Assembly: GCA_021648285.1 (NCBI GenBank)
Contig: JAKITC010000002.1
Coordinates: forward strand, 1-64,000
DNA from: Sulfurimonas sp.
GTDB lineage: Bacteria > Campylobacterota > Campylobacteria > Campylobacterales > Sulfurimonadaceae
Length of the DNA stretch: 64,000 nucleotides
Direction of reading: 5' to 3'
Shown here: one piece after another, positions 27,402 through 37,377 of the stretch
Position numbering within the stretch: the stretch's first letter is position 1
Layout: every line of letters starts with the position of its first letter
Notes under the pieces: model-generated
Told to the model about the DNA's origin: nothing
Databases searched by the model: none
Seen by the model: only the letters and a program-made list of their open reading frames with translations
Position numbers and translations under genes: made by a program

Positions 27402-28001
27402 ATGAAGAAAATTTTAATTTTATTAGGCATTATATTACTACTGTCTGGATGTACTAACATAAAGCCATCTATTACTGAGTATAGAATCGTGGCGAGTGCT
27501 TTAAAAACAGATAATTTTGCGAATGCTTGTAAAAATAAATCATTAAAAATTGCTCAGGCATTTAGTTCAAGCTCACTTATGTCTCTGAAAATGGATTATG
27601 TGCAAGGTGAAAGTAAAAATTTTTCATATTCACAGGCTCATTGGAATGAGTCTCCAAATCATTCAGTAACGATGGAAATATTCAAGGAAATTCGAGATTC
27701 CAAGCTTTTTAAGAATGTTCAAATTTCAAAATCTAGAAGTAAAAACAACTTGAATCTTGAGATAAATATAGAAGATTTTTTACAGTATTATAGTGAGGAT
27801 TTAAAAGAGTCATATGCAAATGTAGTAATAAGTTTAACACTGATTGATACAAAAACGAATATTGTTCTTGCAGCTAAAACATTTAGTTCAAAAGTAAATG
27901 TTAATACTCTTAACGCATATGGAGGGACAAAGGCTTTAAATAGCGCGCTGTCTGATGTTTTGACTCAAAATATAGAGTGGTTAAATGGAGTATGTAAATG
28001 A
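27402..28001 (+). CDS. ABC transport auxiliary lipoprotein (PqiC/YmbA-like)
   Basis: A 199-residue lipoprotein with lipobox LLSGC (cysteine at about residue 17). The body (ITEYRIVASALKTDNFANAC, later SLMSLKMDYVQGESKNFSYS) fits the family of auxiliary lipoproteins that accompany MCE-type transporters, such as PqiC, thought to link the periplasmic ring to the outer membrane. It is the last gene of the mla-like operon, 3 bp after the MCE gene and overlapping the peptidase gene by 4 bp. Confidence 0.8.
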   Translation: MKKILILLGIILLLSGCTNIKPSITEYRIVASALKTDNFANACKNKSLKIAQAFSSSSLMSLKMDYVQGESKNFSYSQAHWNESPNHSVTMEIFKEIRDSKLFKNVQISKSRSKNNLNLEINIEDFLQYYSEDLKESYANVVISLTLIDTKTNIVLAAKTFSSKVNVNTLNAYGGTKALNSALSDVLTQNIEWLNGVCK

Positions 28002-29326
28002 TTAGTCAAAAAGAGTATAAAAACAGAAGAGATACTCTTGCAAAAAAATTATCTAACAATTCTATTGGAATTATATATAGTTCAACATATAAAATTCGTT
28101 CAAACGATACCGAGTATCCATATAGACAAGACAGCAATTTTTATTATCTTACAGGGTTTAAAGAAGATAATTCTGTATTGGTTCTTGTAAAAACAAAAAA
28201 TTTAACTAAAACGATTCTATTTGTTCAAAAAAAAGATGAACAATTAGAGCTATGGACTGGTAAAAGACAGGGTGAGAAGCAGGCTAAAAAAAGATTTTCA
28301 GTTGATAAAGTATTTGCAAGTAATGACTTAAAAAAAAGACTAATAGAGTATTTTGTCGGTAAAAAAACTCTATATTGTGATTTGAGTTCTAAAGATAAAA
28401 GAGTAAAAAAAGTTTTAGATCAAGCATCAGGGATTAAAACTCAAAAAAATATAATTCATTATATTCGAGAGATGAGACTTGTCAAGTCCCCTGCAGAAAT
28501 AAATCTTATCAAAAAAGCAATATCCATAACAAGAGATGCCCATCATAGTGTTATGAGGTCTAAGAAAAAAGGAAAAAAAGAGTATGAGCTTCTTGCACAA
28601 ATAGAGTACGAGTTTAAAAGCAGAGGCGCTTATAGCGATGCATATATATCTATAGTTGCATGCGGAAACAATGCAAATACTCTTCACTATATTAAAAATA
28701 ATAAGCCTTTGATAGATAAAGAGCTTATTTTAATCGATGCCGGTTCTGAGTATAAACACTATGCAAGTGATATAACAAGAACTATCCCGGTAAATGGAAA
28801 GTTTACAAAAGCTCAAAAAAAGTTGTATAACCTTGTCTTAGATACACAGCTTGAAATTATTAAGATGATAAAACCACATGTCAATAGAAGTGAGCTTCAA
28901 AAAATAGCAGTAGAACTCCTGACAAAAGGTATGCTTAAACTGGGGATACTAAAAGGTGATTACAAAAAACTGATAAAAAAACAAAAGTATAAAAAATATT
29001 ATCCACATGGGATAGGGCACTGGATGGGGTTAGATGTTCATGATCCGGCTCCATATATTAATTATGACAACAATGAAATAGCCTTAGATAAAGGCATGGT
29101 TCTAACTATTGAGCCTGGATTATATATAGATAAAGATGATAAATCTGTACCTAAAAAATATCGCGGTATCGGCATAAGAATCGAGGATGATATATTAGTT
29201 ACTAAAAAAGGGCATGATAACCTATCAAAAGATATAGTTAAAACAGTAAAAGAGATAGAAGATATCTCTTTTAACTTACTCTGTAAGAGTAAAGCTTTAG
29301 CGGTTACAGCGCCCCAGGCGAAGTAA
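27998..29326 (+). CDS. pepP: Xaa-Pro aminopeptidase (aminopeptidase P, M24B)
   Basis: Removes N-terminal residues ahead of proline. At 442 residues it has the N-terminal non-catalytic domain (YPYRQDSNFYYLTGF, the typical AMP_N signature) and the C-terminal pita-bread domain with the two-metal ligands in LIDAGSEYKHYASDITRT, HGIGHWMGLDVHD, LTIEPGLYI and IRIEDDILV. Its start overlaps the lipoprotein stop. A small hairpin follows the stop codon. Confidence 0.92.
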   Translation: MISQKEYKNRRDTLAKKLSNNSIGIIYSSTYKIRSNDTEYPYRQDSNFYYLTGFKEDNSVLVLVKTKNLTKTILFVQKKDEQLELWTGKRQGEKQAKKRFSVDKVFASNDLKKRLIEYFVGKKTLYCDLSSKDKRVKKVLDQASGIKTQKNIIHYIREMRLVKSPAEINLIKKAISITRDAHHSVMRSKKKGKKEYELLAQIEYEFKSRGAYSDAYISIVACGNNANTLHYIKNNKPLIDKELILIDAGSEYKHYASDITRTIPVNGKFTKAQKKLYNLVLDTQLEIIKMIKPHVNRSELQKIAVELLTKGMLKLGILKGDYKKLIKKQKYKKYYPHGIGHWMGLDVHDPAPYINYDNNEIALDKGMVLTIEPGLYIDKDDKSVPKKYRGIGIRIEDDILVTKKGHDNLSKDIVKTVKEIEDISFNLLCKSKALAVTAPQAK

Positions 29327-29347
29327 AAGGGACTTTGTTCCTTTTAC
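29323..29347. terminator. hairpin between convergent pepP and the nap operon
   Basis: GTAAAAGG and CCTTTTAC form a perfect 8-bp stem around the loop, starting at the pepP stop codon. There is no long T run, so termination would be weak. It lies only a few bases from the stop of the last gene of the nap operon, so it may serve both directions. Confidence 0.4.
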
Positions 29348-29350
29348 GGA

Positions 29351-29800
29351 CTAATCAGTGTAGCTATAAGTCCAACCTGTTAAATTATTTATTTTTGCTT
29401 CACCGAAATTTTCAGAATCTGCTAAAAAATCCATAACTAACATAGGAGTATTAGGGATAGTGCTCATGTCTTCAGGCTTAACAAGCAGTAGTGGCATTGG
29501 TGTATCTTGTATATTTGTTCCAAATCCAACAGGCATTAATCGAATCATAACTTCTGCGGGGTCTTTGATTGAATTATCATCTAAAAATTTATTAAACACA
29601 GCATCTTGTACATCTTTTGGAAGTTTGTTAGATGTATTTAAAAATATAGTAAAGTGAATAGGAGTATCTTTAAAATGATCAGGTGCAGGTGCAGCCATAA
29701 TAATATATTCTATATTACTTAGGTGCTCTTTTATTTCAGTTGTAGTTAGATAATTAAGTGTATGTAATGCTTCCGCTACAGGCAAATCAAGACTCCTCAC
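29351..29800 (-). CDS. uncharacterised nap-linked protein
   Basis: A 149-residue soluble protein, last in the nap operon. Residues run from MRSLDLPVAEALHTLNYL to a C-terminal Tyr-rich end. The middle contains IRLMPVGFGTNIQDTPMPLL and a Pro-rich loop (TIPNTPMLVMDF). There is no signal peptide, metal motif or membrane helix. It overlaps the preceding small gene by 14 bp, so the two are coupled. The position suggests a role in nitrate reductase maturation or use, but I do not recognise a family. Confidence 0.7.
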   Translation of the reverse strand: MRSLDLPVAEALHTLNYLTTTEIKEHLSNIEYIIMAAPAPDHFKDTPIHFTIFLNTSNKLPKDVQDAVFNKFLDDNSIKDPAEVMIRLMPVGFGTNIQDTPMPLLLVKPEDMSTIPNTPMLVMDFLADSENFGEAKINNLTGWTYSYTD

Positions 29801-30083
29801 CTATAAGTGGTTTTCCGGTCTCTTCTTCTATCTCTTTTTGAAGTTTTGACATTTCAAATCTAATGTTATCCATTATAGGAAGTGGAACATTGTCATCTTT
29901 CATCCATCTTACTTCATCAATATTCCCACCATAGTCGGTACCAAGTTCTTCTACTTTTTTTGAGTACTCTGACAAATCAGCACAAATCTCAACTCTGTCA
30001 TCAACAGTGTCTTTAAGCTCTATATACCAATCTTCTTTAGACCCATCAGCCATTTTGATTGTTGATTCAAATATTACTGACAT
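29787..30083 (-). CDS. uncharacterised small nap-linked protein
   Basis: A 98-residue acidic soluble protein (VIFESTIKMADGSKEDWYIE, then VEICADLSEYSKKVEELG). It starts 4 bp after the napD stop and overlaps the next gene. No cysteine or histidine metal site is seen (one Cys only). I do not recognise it. As with its neighbour, the tight coupling to napD suggests an accessory role. Confidence 0.7.
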   Translation of the reverse strand: MSVIFESTIKMADGSKEDWYIELKDTVDDRVEICADLSEYSKKVEELGTDYGGNIDEVRWMKDDNVPLPIMDNIRFEMSKLQKEIEEETGKPLIGEES

Positions 30084-30086
30084 TAC

Positions 30087-30482
30087 TTATCTCTCTGTTT
30101 TATCAAATTTTTTAGTAAATGTAGATAGGTCGTCTTTTTTCTTCAAGTCACCATTGTATTGGATATTTGATAGTTCCACATTTTCATCATTCAGCATTTT
30201 TGGAACAGCATCGCCATTGGCAATTACTTCCATATGCGCATCTAACTCATCTTCACTGTATGCCATCTGCATGTCTGCCGTAATAACGTGTGGTATACCT
30301 TCTATAACCCTAAGTTTTTCAAGTTCTTCAGATACACCTTCACCTTCGATAGTGATAATTACTCTACCTTCTTTATCATGCATATGATAATCACATGCCT
30401 CACAATCCTTAAGTGCTTGTACTACTTCGTCTAGATATTTTGGTACTGTTTTAACTACTATGCTCGATATATTCATATTCAT
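30087..30482 (-). CDS. napD: nitrate reductase maturation chaperone NapD
   Basis: A cytoplasmic chaperone that binds the twin-arginine signal of NapA before export. The N-terminal 85 residues carry the NapD fold (NISSIVVKTVPKYLDEVVQAL, then GRVIITIEGEGVSEE and VITADMQMAYSEDE). At 131 residues it is longer than the usual 80-110, with a polar C-terminal tail. It lies downstream of napL in the operon. Confidence 0.88.
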   Translation of the reverse strand: MNMNISSIVVKTVPKYLDEVVQALKDCEACDYHMHDKEGRVIITIEGEGVSEELEKLRVIEGIPHVITADMQMAYSEDELDAHMEVIANGDAVPKMLNDENVELSNIQYNGDLKKKDDLSTFTKKFDKTER

Positions 30483-30496
30483 TTCCTTTTGTTGTT

Positions 30497-31447
30497 TTAT
30501 TTTACACTATATAAATTAATGATTTGGTTATTGCTAGATACTAAAAATTCCTTTTCATTAATAAATACTATATTTGAAAGGGTACTTCTATTACCACCAT
30601 ATTTTCCTAAAGATGACTTTGTTAACGTATTAAACAGAGTTATATTATTGTTTTCATCACTAGAATATGCGGCAATTCTACCGCTTGGGGACAGACCAAT
30701 ACTATAGACTAAAAATGTAGATTTTATATAGTATGCAGAATTAAATTTTGGTGTATATACTGCAACTCTTCTATCTTGACCAGCAGTAGCAATAATGCCA
30801 TTTTTGTACGCAACTTGAAATACATTATCTAGATTTTGTCCTTTTAATGTTTTGATATTTTTTCCACTTAATGTATTGTAAATTTGTATCTCTCCACTCT
30901 CATCAGCAATTACAACTTTAGTTCTATCTTCACTTAGAGTAAAGTCAGAAAATCTGCTGCCAGATACTTGAGTCTTCCAGTTTTGTTTTGCCTTAGTTAT
31001 ATCAAAAGATATAAGCTCGTTGCTAATAAGTGCTAAAAGAATTGTGTGGTCATTTAAAAATTTAGCTTTTATAATAGAAAGTTTTTTTTTATAGTCTATA
31101 ATCAACTTTGATTTATTGTCTTGATGAATATGGATTCTTGCAAAACCTTTTTGTGTTTGAGATAGAATAAGAATTTTATTATCTATAACATCAACGGAAT
31201 AAATTTTTGAATCAACCTTATCACCCATAAAATCTTTTATTTTTGGAACTTTTATTTTTTTGATAAGTTTTTGACTCTTAAAATCAAATATATCAACACT
31301 GCTTGCATCTGTAGCACTATATATCTTCTCATTTTTGTATAGTAAATCTATAACAGCACCACTAGATGTGAAAGTAGCTATGGGCTGTTTTATTTCTGTT
31401 GAAAAAAGTAAAGATATAAACATAGCTATAAGTATGATTTTTTTCAC
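30497..31447 (-). CDS. napL: NapL-type WD40-like nap protein
   Basis: A periplasmic beta-propeller-like protein found in the nap operons of Campylobacterota. It has a signal peptide (KKIILIAMFISLLFS) and repeated WD40-like blades (KNIKTLKGQNLDNVFQVAYK, GIIATAGQDRRVAVYTP, GRIAAYSSDENNNITLF). I start at GTG 31447, whose codon overlaps the napF stop and has AAAGGTG upstream; further upstream starts lie inside napF. The role in nitrate reduction is not known. Confidence 0.82.
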   Translation of the reverse strand: MKKIILIAMFISLLFSTEIKQPIATFTSSGAVIDLLYKNEKIYSATDASSVDIFDFKSQKLIKKIKVPKIKDFMGDKVDSKIYSVDVIDNKILILSQTQKGFARIHIHQDNKSKLIIDYKKKLSIIKAKFLNDHTILLALISNELISFDITKAKQNWKTQVSGSRFSDFTLSEDRTKVVIADESGEIQIYNTLSGKNIKTLKGQNLDNVFQVAYKNGIIATAGQDRRVAVYTPKFNSAYYIKSTFLVYSIGLSPSGRIAAYSSDENNNITLFNTLTKSSLGKYGGNRSTLSNIVFINEKEFLVSSNNQIINLYSVK

Positions 31448-31929
31448 TACAACACCTTTACATCTATCGCATCGGTAGGACATCTGCTTATGCAAAATCC
31501 GCAAGAGGTACATTTCTCATTTATAACTGGCATAAACATAGCCTTAAAATCTATAGCATTGTCCAAGCATGGGTCCTTGCAAGAAAAACACATAGTATGG
31601 TTCCAACTAAGACATTTATTCTTGTTAATAGTAACATGTGCTCTTAGAAGTTTTTTGTCATCTATCTTTAGTACACCAAATTCACAGGCTATTGCACACT
31701 CGTCGCAGTATGTACATCCACCATTGGAAAAGTTCAAATAGGGAGTTTTATCACTAGTTATTTTAATTATTTCTTCTTCACAAACAGTGGCGCACTTAGC
31801 ATCACACTTGTTACACTCTTTGTGAAAAAGAGATTCATCACCAAAATAAGGTGGTCTTAAAAGTTTCTCTTGTTTTTTTTCACCCTTTAAAGATGAAGCA
31901 AGAGAGCTAAAAAGCTCTCTTCTTTTCAT
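31447..31929 (-). CDS. napF: ferredoxin-type protein NapF
   Basis: A cytoplasmic iron-sulphur protein tied to maturation of NapA. About 160 residues beginning MKRRELFSSLASSL (start at 31929, right after napB), with cysteine groups CNKCDAKCATVC, CTYCDECAIAC, CFSCKDPC and CTSCGFCISRC, enough for several [4Fe-4S] clusters. An upstream start in the same frame would add 28 residues that lie inside napB, so I reject it. Confidence 0.9.
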   Translation of the reverse strand: MKRRELFSSLASSLKGEKKQEKLLRPPYFGDESLFHKECNKCDAKCATVCEEEIIKITSDKTPYLNFSNGGCTYCDECAIACEFGVLKIDDKKLLRAHVTINKNKCLSWNHTMCFSCKDPCLDNAIDFKAMFMPVINEKCTSCGFCISRCPTDAIDVKVL

Positions 31930-31933
31930 TTGC

Positions 31934-32644
31934 TTAATGATGTGTCCAAATACTAGCACCAGCTGGTGAGTTTGCATTTGCAATATCTTCCGGTGTAATG
32001 TAGTTTGCGCCACCTTTAATTGTGTCTAAAGATTCAGTTAGAGATGTTCCGCTCCATCTTGATTTTTCAGCACCATCTTTTTGTAAATAAACAGCTTCAA
32101 AAGTATTTTCAACTGCTAAGTTACCCTGAGATTGAGGGGCATGACACTGTGTACAGTTAAATCTTGCACCTTGAAGATGAGTTGTTTCTTTAATAGAAAC
32201 TTCATTTTTGTAGTTATCAACCTCTTTTTTGAACATACCGTTTTTAATAATATTATGAGGTCTAAAGTTTGTAAAGTGTGATACTGGAATTGGTGTAGCA
32301 CCAACACCGCTAGCCACCTTCGGCAAATGACAACTTAGACATCTATTATCACCTATTTTAATAGGTAACATTCCAGTAGTATCATGTGGAATCATTGGTG
32401 GGGCATCCTGGAATGCTCTTTTAATCTTAGTGCTACCCATAGCCTGTGCTGTTCTGTACTCAGTTTTTGAGGCTGTAGTACTATCTTCAGTGTACAGGTC
32501 AGTTTTTCTTAGACCTAAAGATGCTTCAGTTACAATATTTGATGCTCCTGTTTTTGATGAAGCTTTAGCACTTTCACCAACACAACCAACCATTAGCAGT
32601 GCCGCAGCAACTAAACCAATCGTTATCTTACTCATTGCTTTCAT
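31934..32644 (-). CDS. napB: dihaem cytochrome c NapB
   Basis: The small electron-transfer subunit of periplasmic nitrate reductase. It has a signal sequence with a possible lipobox (LLMVGCVG) and two haem c sites, CLSCH and CTQCH, with surrounding conserved text (PHDTTGMLPIKIGDNRCLSC, then HFTNFRPHNII). Electrons pass from the NapG/NapH module to NapB and then NapA. In this order (A-G-H-B) NapC is missing, as is normal in this phylum. Confidence 0.93.
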   Translation of the reverse strand: MKAMSKITIGLVAAALLMVGCVGESAKASSKTGASNIVTEASLGLRKTDLYTEDSTTASKTEYRTAQAMGSTKIKRAFQDAPPMIPHDTTGMLPIKIGDNRCLSCHLPKVASGVGATPIPVSHFTNFRPHNIIKNGMFKKEVDNYKNEVSIKETTHLQGARFNCTQCHAPQSQGNLAVENTFEAVYLQKDGAEKSRWSGTSLTESLDTIKGGANYITPEDIANANSPAGASIWTHH

Positions 32645-32661
32645 TTTACTCTCCCGTTTTT

Positions 32662-33474
32662 TTATTTTTTTGCTAGTTTTCGTATTGAAAAACTAAGAGC
32701 ATCGTCGTCACATACTTCGATACATCTGGCACAATTTGTGCACTCACCTGAAAGTACAGGTAAGCTTTCCTTATCTATCATATGTAGTACCTGATGCTCA
32801 GGACAAATTGTTTTACATTTCATACACGCAGTACAATTTTCTGCAGTATGTTGCACTCTTATAAGACTAATTTTACCTACTAGTGAATAAAATCCACCAA
32901 GTGGACATACGTATCCACACCATCCATTTTTCAGAACAAATAGGTCAAAAAGAAAAATTATGAGCATTGCTGCCCATCCAAAACCTAAACCAAATATAAT
33001 ACCTCTATGAAGCATAGATATTGGTGATATAAATTCAAAGGCTGTAACGCCCATCATAGCCGATATAATCAAACTTAATGCTAAAACCCAGTATCGCATA
33101 TCACGCGAAGCTGGCTGTCTTTTTGAAATAGCATCTATACCCAGTTCTCTTCTTAATAATGCTGCTGCATCCGTAACTATATTAACAGGACAAACCCAAC
33201 TACAAAAGACACGACCGCCTATTAGTAGATAAAATATAGTAACAATGAGCACACCAATAAGTATATCAGTAGCTATTGTTGCACCTGCAAACAACATTTG
33301 TAATACAGCATACGGATCACTTAAAGGAACAACATCTAAAAAAAGTGATGAACTAAGATTTCCCATTAGGATAGTCCATCCCCAAGCATTTGCTCCAAAA
33401 TATAACACAAGTAAACCTATCTGAGTAAATCTTCTAAAAAATAGGTATCGGTAATTATCCCAAAGATTTCTCAT
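32662..33474 (-). CDS. napH: quinol dehydrogenase membrane component NapH
   Basis: A 270-residue membrane protein with about four helices between residues 10 and 175 and the conserved CSWVCPVN and CGYVCPLGG motifs on the cytoplasmic side. Two [4Fe-4S] sites follow at the C-terminus (CTACMKCKTICP, CTNCARCIEVC). Together with NapG it oxidises menaquinol and feeds electrons to NapB/NapA. It abuts napG. Confidence 0.93.
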   Translation of the reverse strand: MRNLWDNYRYLFFRRFTQIGLLVLYFGANAWGWTILMGNLSSSLFLDVVPLSDPYAVLQMLFAGATIATDILIGVLIVTIFYLLIGGRVFCSWVCPVNIVTDAAALLRRELGIDAISKRQPASRDMRYWVLALSLIISAMMGVTAFEFISPISMLHRGIIFGLGFGWAAMLIIFLFDLFVLKNGWCGYVCPLGGFYSLVGKISLIRVQHTAENCTACMKCKTICPEHQVLHMIDKESLPVLSGECTNCARCIEVCDDDALSFSIRKLAKK

Positions 33475-34283
33475 CAGTATAAATCCCCTACGTCATTTAA
33501 AGAATCAATAGCACTTCTCTTACTTATCTCAGTTGTTGTCTTGATTTCAGAAGCATTTTTTAAACGCTTTTCGTCATCTTTATCCCAACCTTTAATATAG
33601 TAATTACCTACTTTACCCATTGCAACTTCTTTTGGAAGTACAAATATAGCTGCTTTTTCTGTAACACAAGCCTTTTCACACAGTCCGCAACCAGTACAGA
33701 CATTAGCGTGAACAACCGGTTTCATAAGAGCATGTTTACCAGTTCTCTCATTTCTTTCATACTCAACCGTTATCGCTTCACCTAAAAGAGGGCAAGCTCT
33801 ATAACAAGCATCACACTGAATTCCCCAAAAAGCTATACAACTCTCATCATCAATAACTGCAAGACCCATCTCGGCCACATTTATATCAAGTTCTCCACTC
33901 GTTGTAACACTGGATTCATCAAGTGCACCTGTAGGACACACAGGAACACAAGGAATATCTGGACACATATAACAAGGTATATCCCTAGGAATAAAATATG
34001 GAGTTCCTAGAGGTTTGTTATCACCTGGTTTAGCAAGTAACAACGTATCATATGGACAGGCTTCAACACAAAGTCCGCATTTAATACATGTTTTTAAAAA
34101 ATCATCTTCTTTAATGGCTCCTGGTGGACGAAGGAGAAGTTGTGAAGCCGTAACTTCATCAACATATGCACTCCACACAAAGCCGCCCATTGCTGCAATT
34201 CCAGCACCTCTCGCCATTCTTAGAATAAATTTTCTTCTATCACTTACTGTTTTGTCTCTCATTTTATTAGGCATAATTTGCAA
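33474..34283 (-). CDS. napG: quinol dehydrogenase iron-sulphur component NapG
   Basis: A 269-residue periplasmic ferredoxin-type protein with a twin-arginine signal (SDRRKFILRMARGAGIAAMG). Four [4Fe-4S] motifs are visible, including CIKCGLCVEACP, CYMCPDIPCVPVCP, CDACYRACP and CTGCGLCEKAC. It partners NapH. Its N-terminus may start at Met1, Met4 or Met8. Confidence 0.93.
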   Translation of the reverse strand: MQIMPNKMRDKTVSDRRKFILRMARGAGIAAMGGFVWSAYVDEVTASQLLLRPPGAIKEDDFLKTCIKCGLCVEACPYDTLLLAKPGDNKPLGTPYFIPRDIPCYMCPDIPCVPVCPTGALDESSVTTSGELDINVAEMGLAVIDDESCIAFWGIQCDACYRACPLLGEAITVEYERNERTGKHALMKPVVHANVCTGCGLCEKACVTEKAAIFVLPKEVAMGKVGNYYIKGWDKDDEKRLKNASEIKTTTEISKRSAIDSLNDVGDLY

Positions 34284-34309
34284 AATGCAAAAACCTTACC
34301 TATCCTTTA

Positions 34310-37153
34310 TTATGCTTTGTAAATTTTTACAGCACATTTTTTAAAGTCATTCTGTTTTGACATTGGACATGTCGCATCTAAACAAACTTTATTGATAAAT
34401 ACTTTTTCATCGAACCAAGGTACGAACACTAAACCTCTTGGAGGTCTGTTTCTACCACGAGTTTCAACTCTAGCTTTAACTTTACCACGACGAGATTCAA
34501 CCCATGCAAGTCCACCTTGTTTAAGGCCTTTAGCTTTCGCGTCAGCAGGATGCATGTAACATAGTGCTTCTGGAACAGCACGGAATAGTTCAGGTACACG
34601 CATTGTCATTGTTCCTGAGTGCCAGTGTTCTAGTACACGACCGGTACATAACCAAGTGTCATAGTTAGCATCCGGCATTTCTGGAGGATCCATATATGGA
34701 CGAGCAAAAATCTTCGCTTTGTTAGCCAATGATTTTTTCTTCGTTGTTTTATCTTTACCTGTTAGATTACCGCTTTGCAGTGCTTTAGCCAGTGTTCCGT
34801 AGAATGCATGAGAGTTACCAGTTTTCTCAGTAGCTTTTGCTGCATATGGATCATACTTAGCGTTAAATCTCCATGCTGTCTCTTTACCATCAACAACAGG
34901 CCATTTAAGACCACGAACTTTATGGTACATGTCAAATGGTGCAAGGTCATGTCCATGTCCACGTGTGAACGAAGCATACTCTTCCCAAAGATATTTCTGA
35001 ATAAAGAAACCGTAACCGTTAAATACTTCACCGTCAGAACCAACAACATTTCTGCTGTCTCCATAACCTTCAGAGTTGTCATATCCAGTTTGGATAGGAT
35101 CCTTTTGGTCAAGCTTATAAGATTTAGCAATTTTATTTGCAAAAAGGATCTCATACATAGTTGTATTTTCACTGTAACCCATTGCTTTAGCTTGAGCTAT
35201 AACGCTAGGAAGAGCTTTTTTTCTTGGACCTGATGGCTCATATGAACCCCATAAATCTTTAACAGTAAATCTTTTAGAAAGTTCAACCCATTGCCAAGTA
35301 TCACTCATTGAGTCACCGACAGGAACTACTTGTTGTCTCCAGTGTTGTGTACGACGCTCAGCATTACCGTAAGCTCCCCATTTTTCATACATCATTGCAG
35401 ATGGTAGAATAAGGTCAGAAACTTTAGCTGAAATACCAGGGTATCCATCTGAAGTAACGATAAAGTTATCCATCTCACGAGCTGCTTTAATCCAATGAGA
35501 AGCAGAAGCAGAATCTTGGTATGCATTACAAACATTTACCCATGCAAATTTAATTAAACCATCTTCGATGTCACGGTGGATTTTCATAATGTGCTGTTTA
35601 CCAACTCCATTTAGTGTTTTAGCAGGAATCATCCATTTCTTTTCAGCCATAGCTCTGTGTTTAGGGTTTTTAACCATCATATCAGCTGGAAGTCTGTGTG
35701 TAAATGTACCAACTTCACGAGCAGTACCACAAGCAGAAGGTTGCCCAGTTAACGAGAATGCTCCATTACCAGGTCTAGCTTGTTTATTTAACATAAAGTG
35801 AACATTGTATGCAAGTGTATTAGTCCAAGTACCACGTGTATGTTGATTCATACCCATAGTCCAGAAAGATACTACTTTTCTACCTTTTTCGATATATAAA
35901 TTAGCTAACTCTTGAAGTTTTTCTTTAAAGCTCTCAAGATTTTCATCCGGATTACCTTTTACAATAGTTGCTGTATAATGAAGATCATACGGCTCTAAAG
36001 ATTTTTTGTAATCTTCAAATGAGATTTCCCAGTGTCCTAAAGTACCACCAGTATGCTTCATTGTATCGCCTGCCTTATAACCAAATGGCTCTAAAGCAGG
36101 TCCTTCTTTTGCAGAAACAGTTGTTTTCATCTCTTTGTTGATAGTTTGCATCTCTAAAGCAGAGTAGTTCCCGGCACTGCCATCAGCATTTACAGGAGAT
36201 ATAGATTTTTCACCAGCTCTTCTCATACCGTAACCTATATTTACAGGACCAGCAGCAAAAATCATATGTTTTTTAACGAAATCCCAGTCGATGATGCCTT
36301 CTTTTTCGTCTCTCATTACTATTTCTCTTGCAACATAGTTCCAAAGAGCAGTATCAGTATTTGGTGAAAAGATGATTTCGGTATCAGCCAAATCTGAAGT
36401 TCTGTGAGTATAAGTTTGAATAGAGATAACTTTTACTTTTTCAGGGTCTGAAAGTTTTCTGTCAGTTACACGAGACCAAAGTATCGGGTGCATCTCTGCC
36501 ATGTTTGAACCCCAAGATACGATTGTATCAGTAAGTTCGATATCATCATAACAACCAGATGGCTCATCAACACCAAATGTTTGATAGAAACCAACAACCG
36601 CAGATGCCATACAGTGACGAGCATTTGGATCGATTGCATTAGAACGGAATCCAGCTTTCATCATTTTTTGAGCTGCATAACCTTCCATAATTGTGTACTG
36701 ACCAGATGCAAATACTGCAACCGACTCAGGTCCACCGTGTTTAAGTGCTTTACGGATGTTTACTTCCATCTCATCAAAAGCTCTTTCCCAAGATACTGAA
36801 ACAAACTTACCTTTTTTGTCAAATTTGCCATCAGCACCAACTCTAAGTAGAGGCTGAGTAAGTCTATCTGCACCATACATAATCTTAGCATTAAAGTAAC
36901 CTTTAATACAGTTAAGACCGCGATTTACCGGAGCCGCAGGGTCTCCTTTAACAGCAACGATTTTACCGTTTTTCGTAGCCATCATAATCCCACAACCTGT
37001 ACCACAGAAACGACAAGCTGCCTTGTCCCATCTCCAGTCTCCTTCAGCTTGGCTTGCTGCTGCTTCTAGCTCTGCTGGTACACTCATACCAACTGCCGCT
37101 GCTGCAGATGCCGCTGCTGAACTTTTAAGAAATTCTCTTCTCGAAAGTGACAT
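34310..37153 (-). CDS. napA: periplasmic nitrate reductase catalytic subunit
   Basis: Reduces nitrate to nitrite in the periplasm using a Mo-bis-MGD cofactor and one [4Fe-4S] cluster. About 947 residues from ATG 37153 ([14 protein letters not shown]: twin-arginine signal SRREFLK, preceded by AGGAG). The cluster cysteines are in [13 protein letters not shown] and LNCIKGYF. The cofactor-binding block has [20 protein letters not shown] with the Mo-ligand cysteine, and the rest matches NapA in length and order. An upstream start adding 33 residues lacks support. A Fnr-type site lies about 120 bp upstream. First gene of the operon. Confidence 0.97.
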   Translation of the reverse strand: MSLSRREFLKSSAAASAAAAVGMSVPAELEAAASQAEGDWRWDKAACRFCGTGCGIMMATKNGKIVAVKGDPAAPVNRGLNCIKGYFNAKIMYGADRLTQPLLRVGADGKFDKKGKFVSVSWERAFDEMEVNIRKALKHGGPESVAVFASGQYTIMEGYAAQKMMKAGFRSNAIDPNARHCMASAVVGFYQTFGVDEPSGCYDDIELTDTIVSWGSNMAEMHPILWSRVTDRKLSDPEKVKVISIQTYTHRTSDLADTEIIFSPNTDTALWNYVAREIVMRDEKEGIIDWDFVKKHMIFAAGPVNIGYGMRRAGEKSISPVNADGSAGNYSALEMQTINKEMKTTVSAKEGPALEPFGYKAGDTMKHTGGTLGHWEISFEDYKKSLEPYDLHYTATIVKGNPDENLESFKEKLQELANLYIEKGRKVVSFWTMGMNQHTRGTWTNTLAYNVHFMLNKQARPGNGAFSLTGQPSACGTAREVGTFTHRLPADMMVKNPKHRAMAEKKWMIPAKTLNGVGKQHIMKIHRDIEDGLIKFAWVNVCNAYQDSASASHWIKAAREMDNFIVTSDGYPGISAKVSDLILPSAMMYEKWGAYGNAERRTQHWRQQVVPVGDSMSDTWQWVELSKRFTVKDLWGSYEPSGPRKKALPSVIAQAKAMGYSENTTMYEILFANKIAKSYKLDQKDPIQTGYDNSEGYGDSRNVVGSDGEVFNGYGFFIQKYLWEEYASFTRGHGHDLAPFDMYHKVRGLKWPVVDGKETAWRFNAKYDPYAAKATEKTGNSHAFYGTLAKALQSGNLTGKDKTTKKKSLANKAKIFARPYMDPPEMPDANYDTWLCTGRVLEHWHSGTMTMRVPELFRAVPEALCYMHPADAKAKGLKQGGLAWVESRRGKVKARVETRGRNRPPRGLVFVPWFDEKVFINKVCLDATCPMSKQNDFKKCAVKIYKA

Positions 37154-37271
37154 ATTTTCTCCTATTTGATAATTTTTGAAATATTGTCGCCCTAAGCAAC
37201 TACAAATCAATTCTTTTGTTAAGGTGTCCATTAACGAGGTTGATAGTATCACTTTGAAGAGTTTAAAATCT

Positions 37272-37285
37272 TTGACTTATGTCAA
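37272..37285. promoter_or_regulatory. Crp/Fnr-type operator upstream of napA
   Basis: TTGAC-TTAT-GTCAA is a perfect palindrome of the Fnr/Dnr class (TTGAN-N4-NTCAA), about 119 bp before the napA start. A Crp/Fnr regulator gene lies about 1.1 kb away (38388-39050), so it may bind here and switch nitrate respiration on under low oxygen or NO. The region from 37154 to 37377 has no gene. Confidence 0.6.
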
Positions 37286-37377
37286 GAAATTAAGTTTTAT
37301 AGTTAAGATATATTTTATTTATATAATATGTGGATATAAGTAGCACTTAAAATTTCTATTAGAAATCATAATTATGA

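Noticed and set aside
32116..32307. 63-residue frame inside napB
   Set aside because: It is out of frame with the clear haem-binding protein and has no support.
34762..35233. Open frames of about 140-150 residues on both strands inside napA
   Set aside because: They are shadows of the napA frame and lack start signals.
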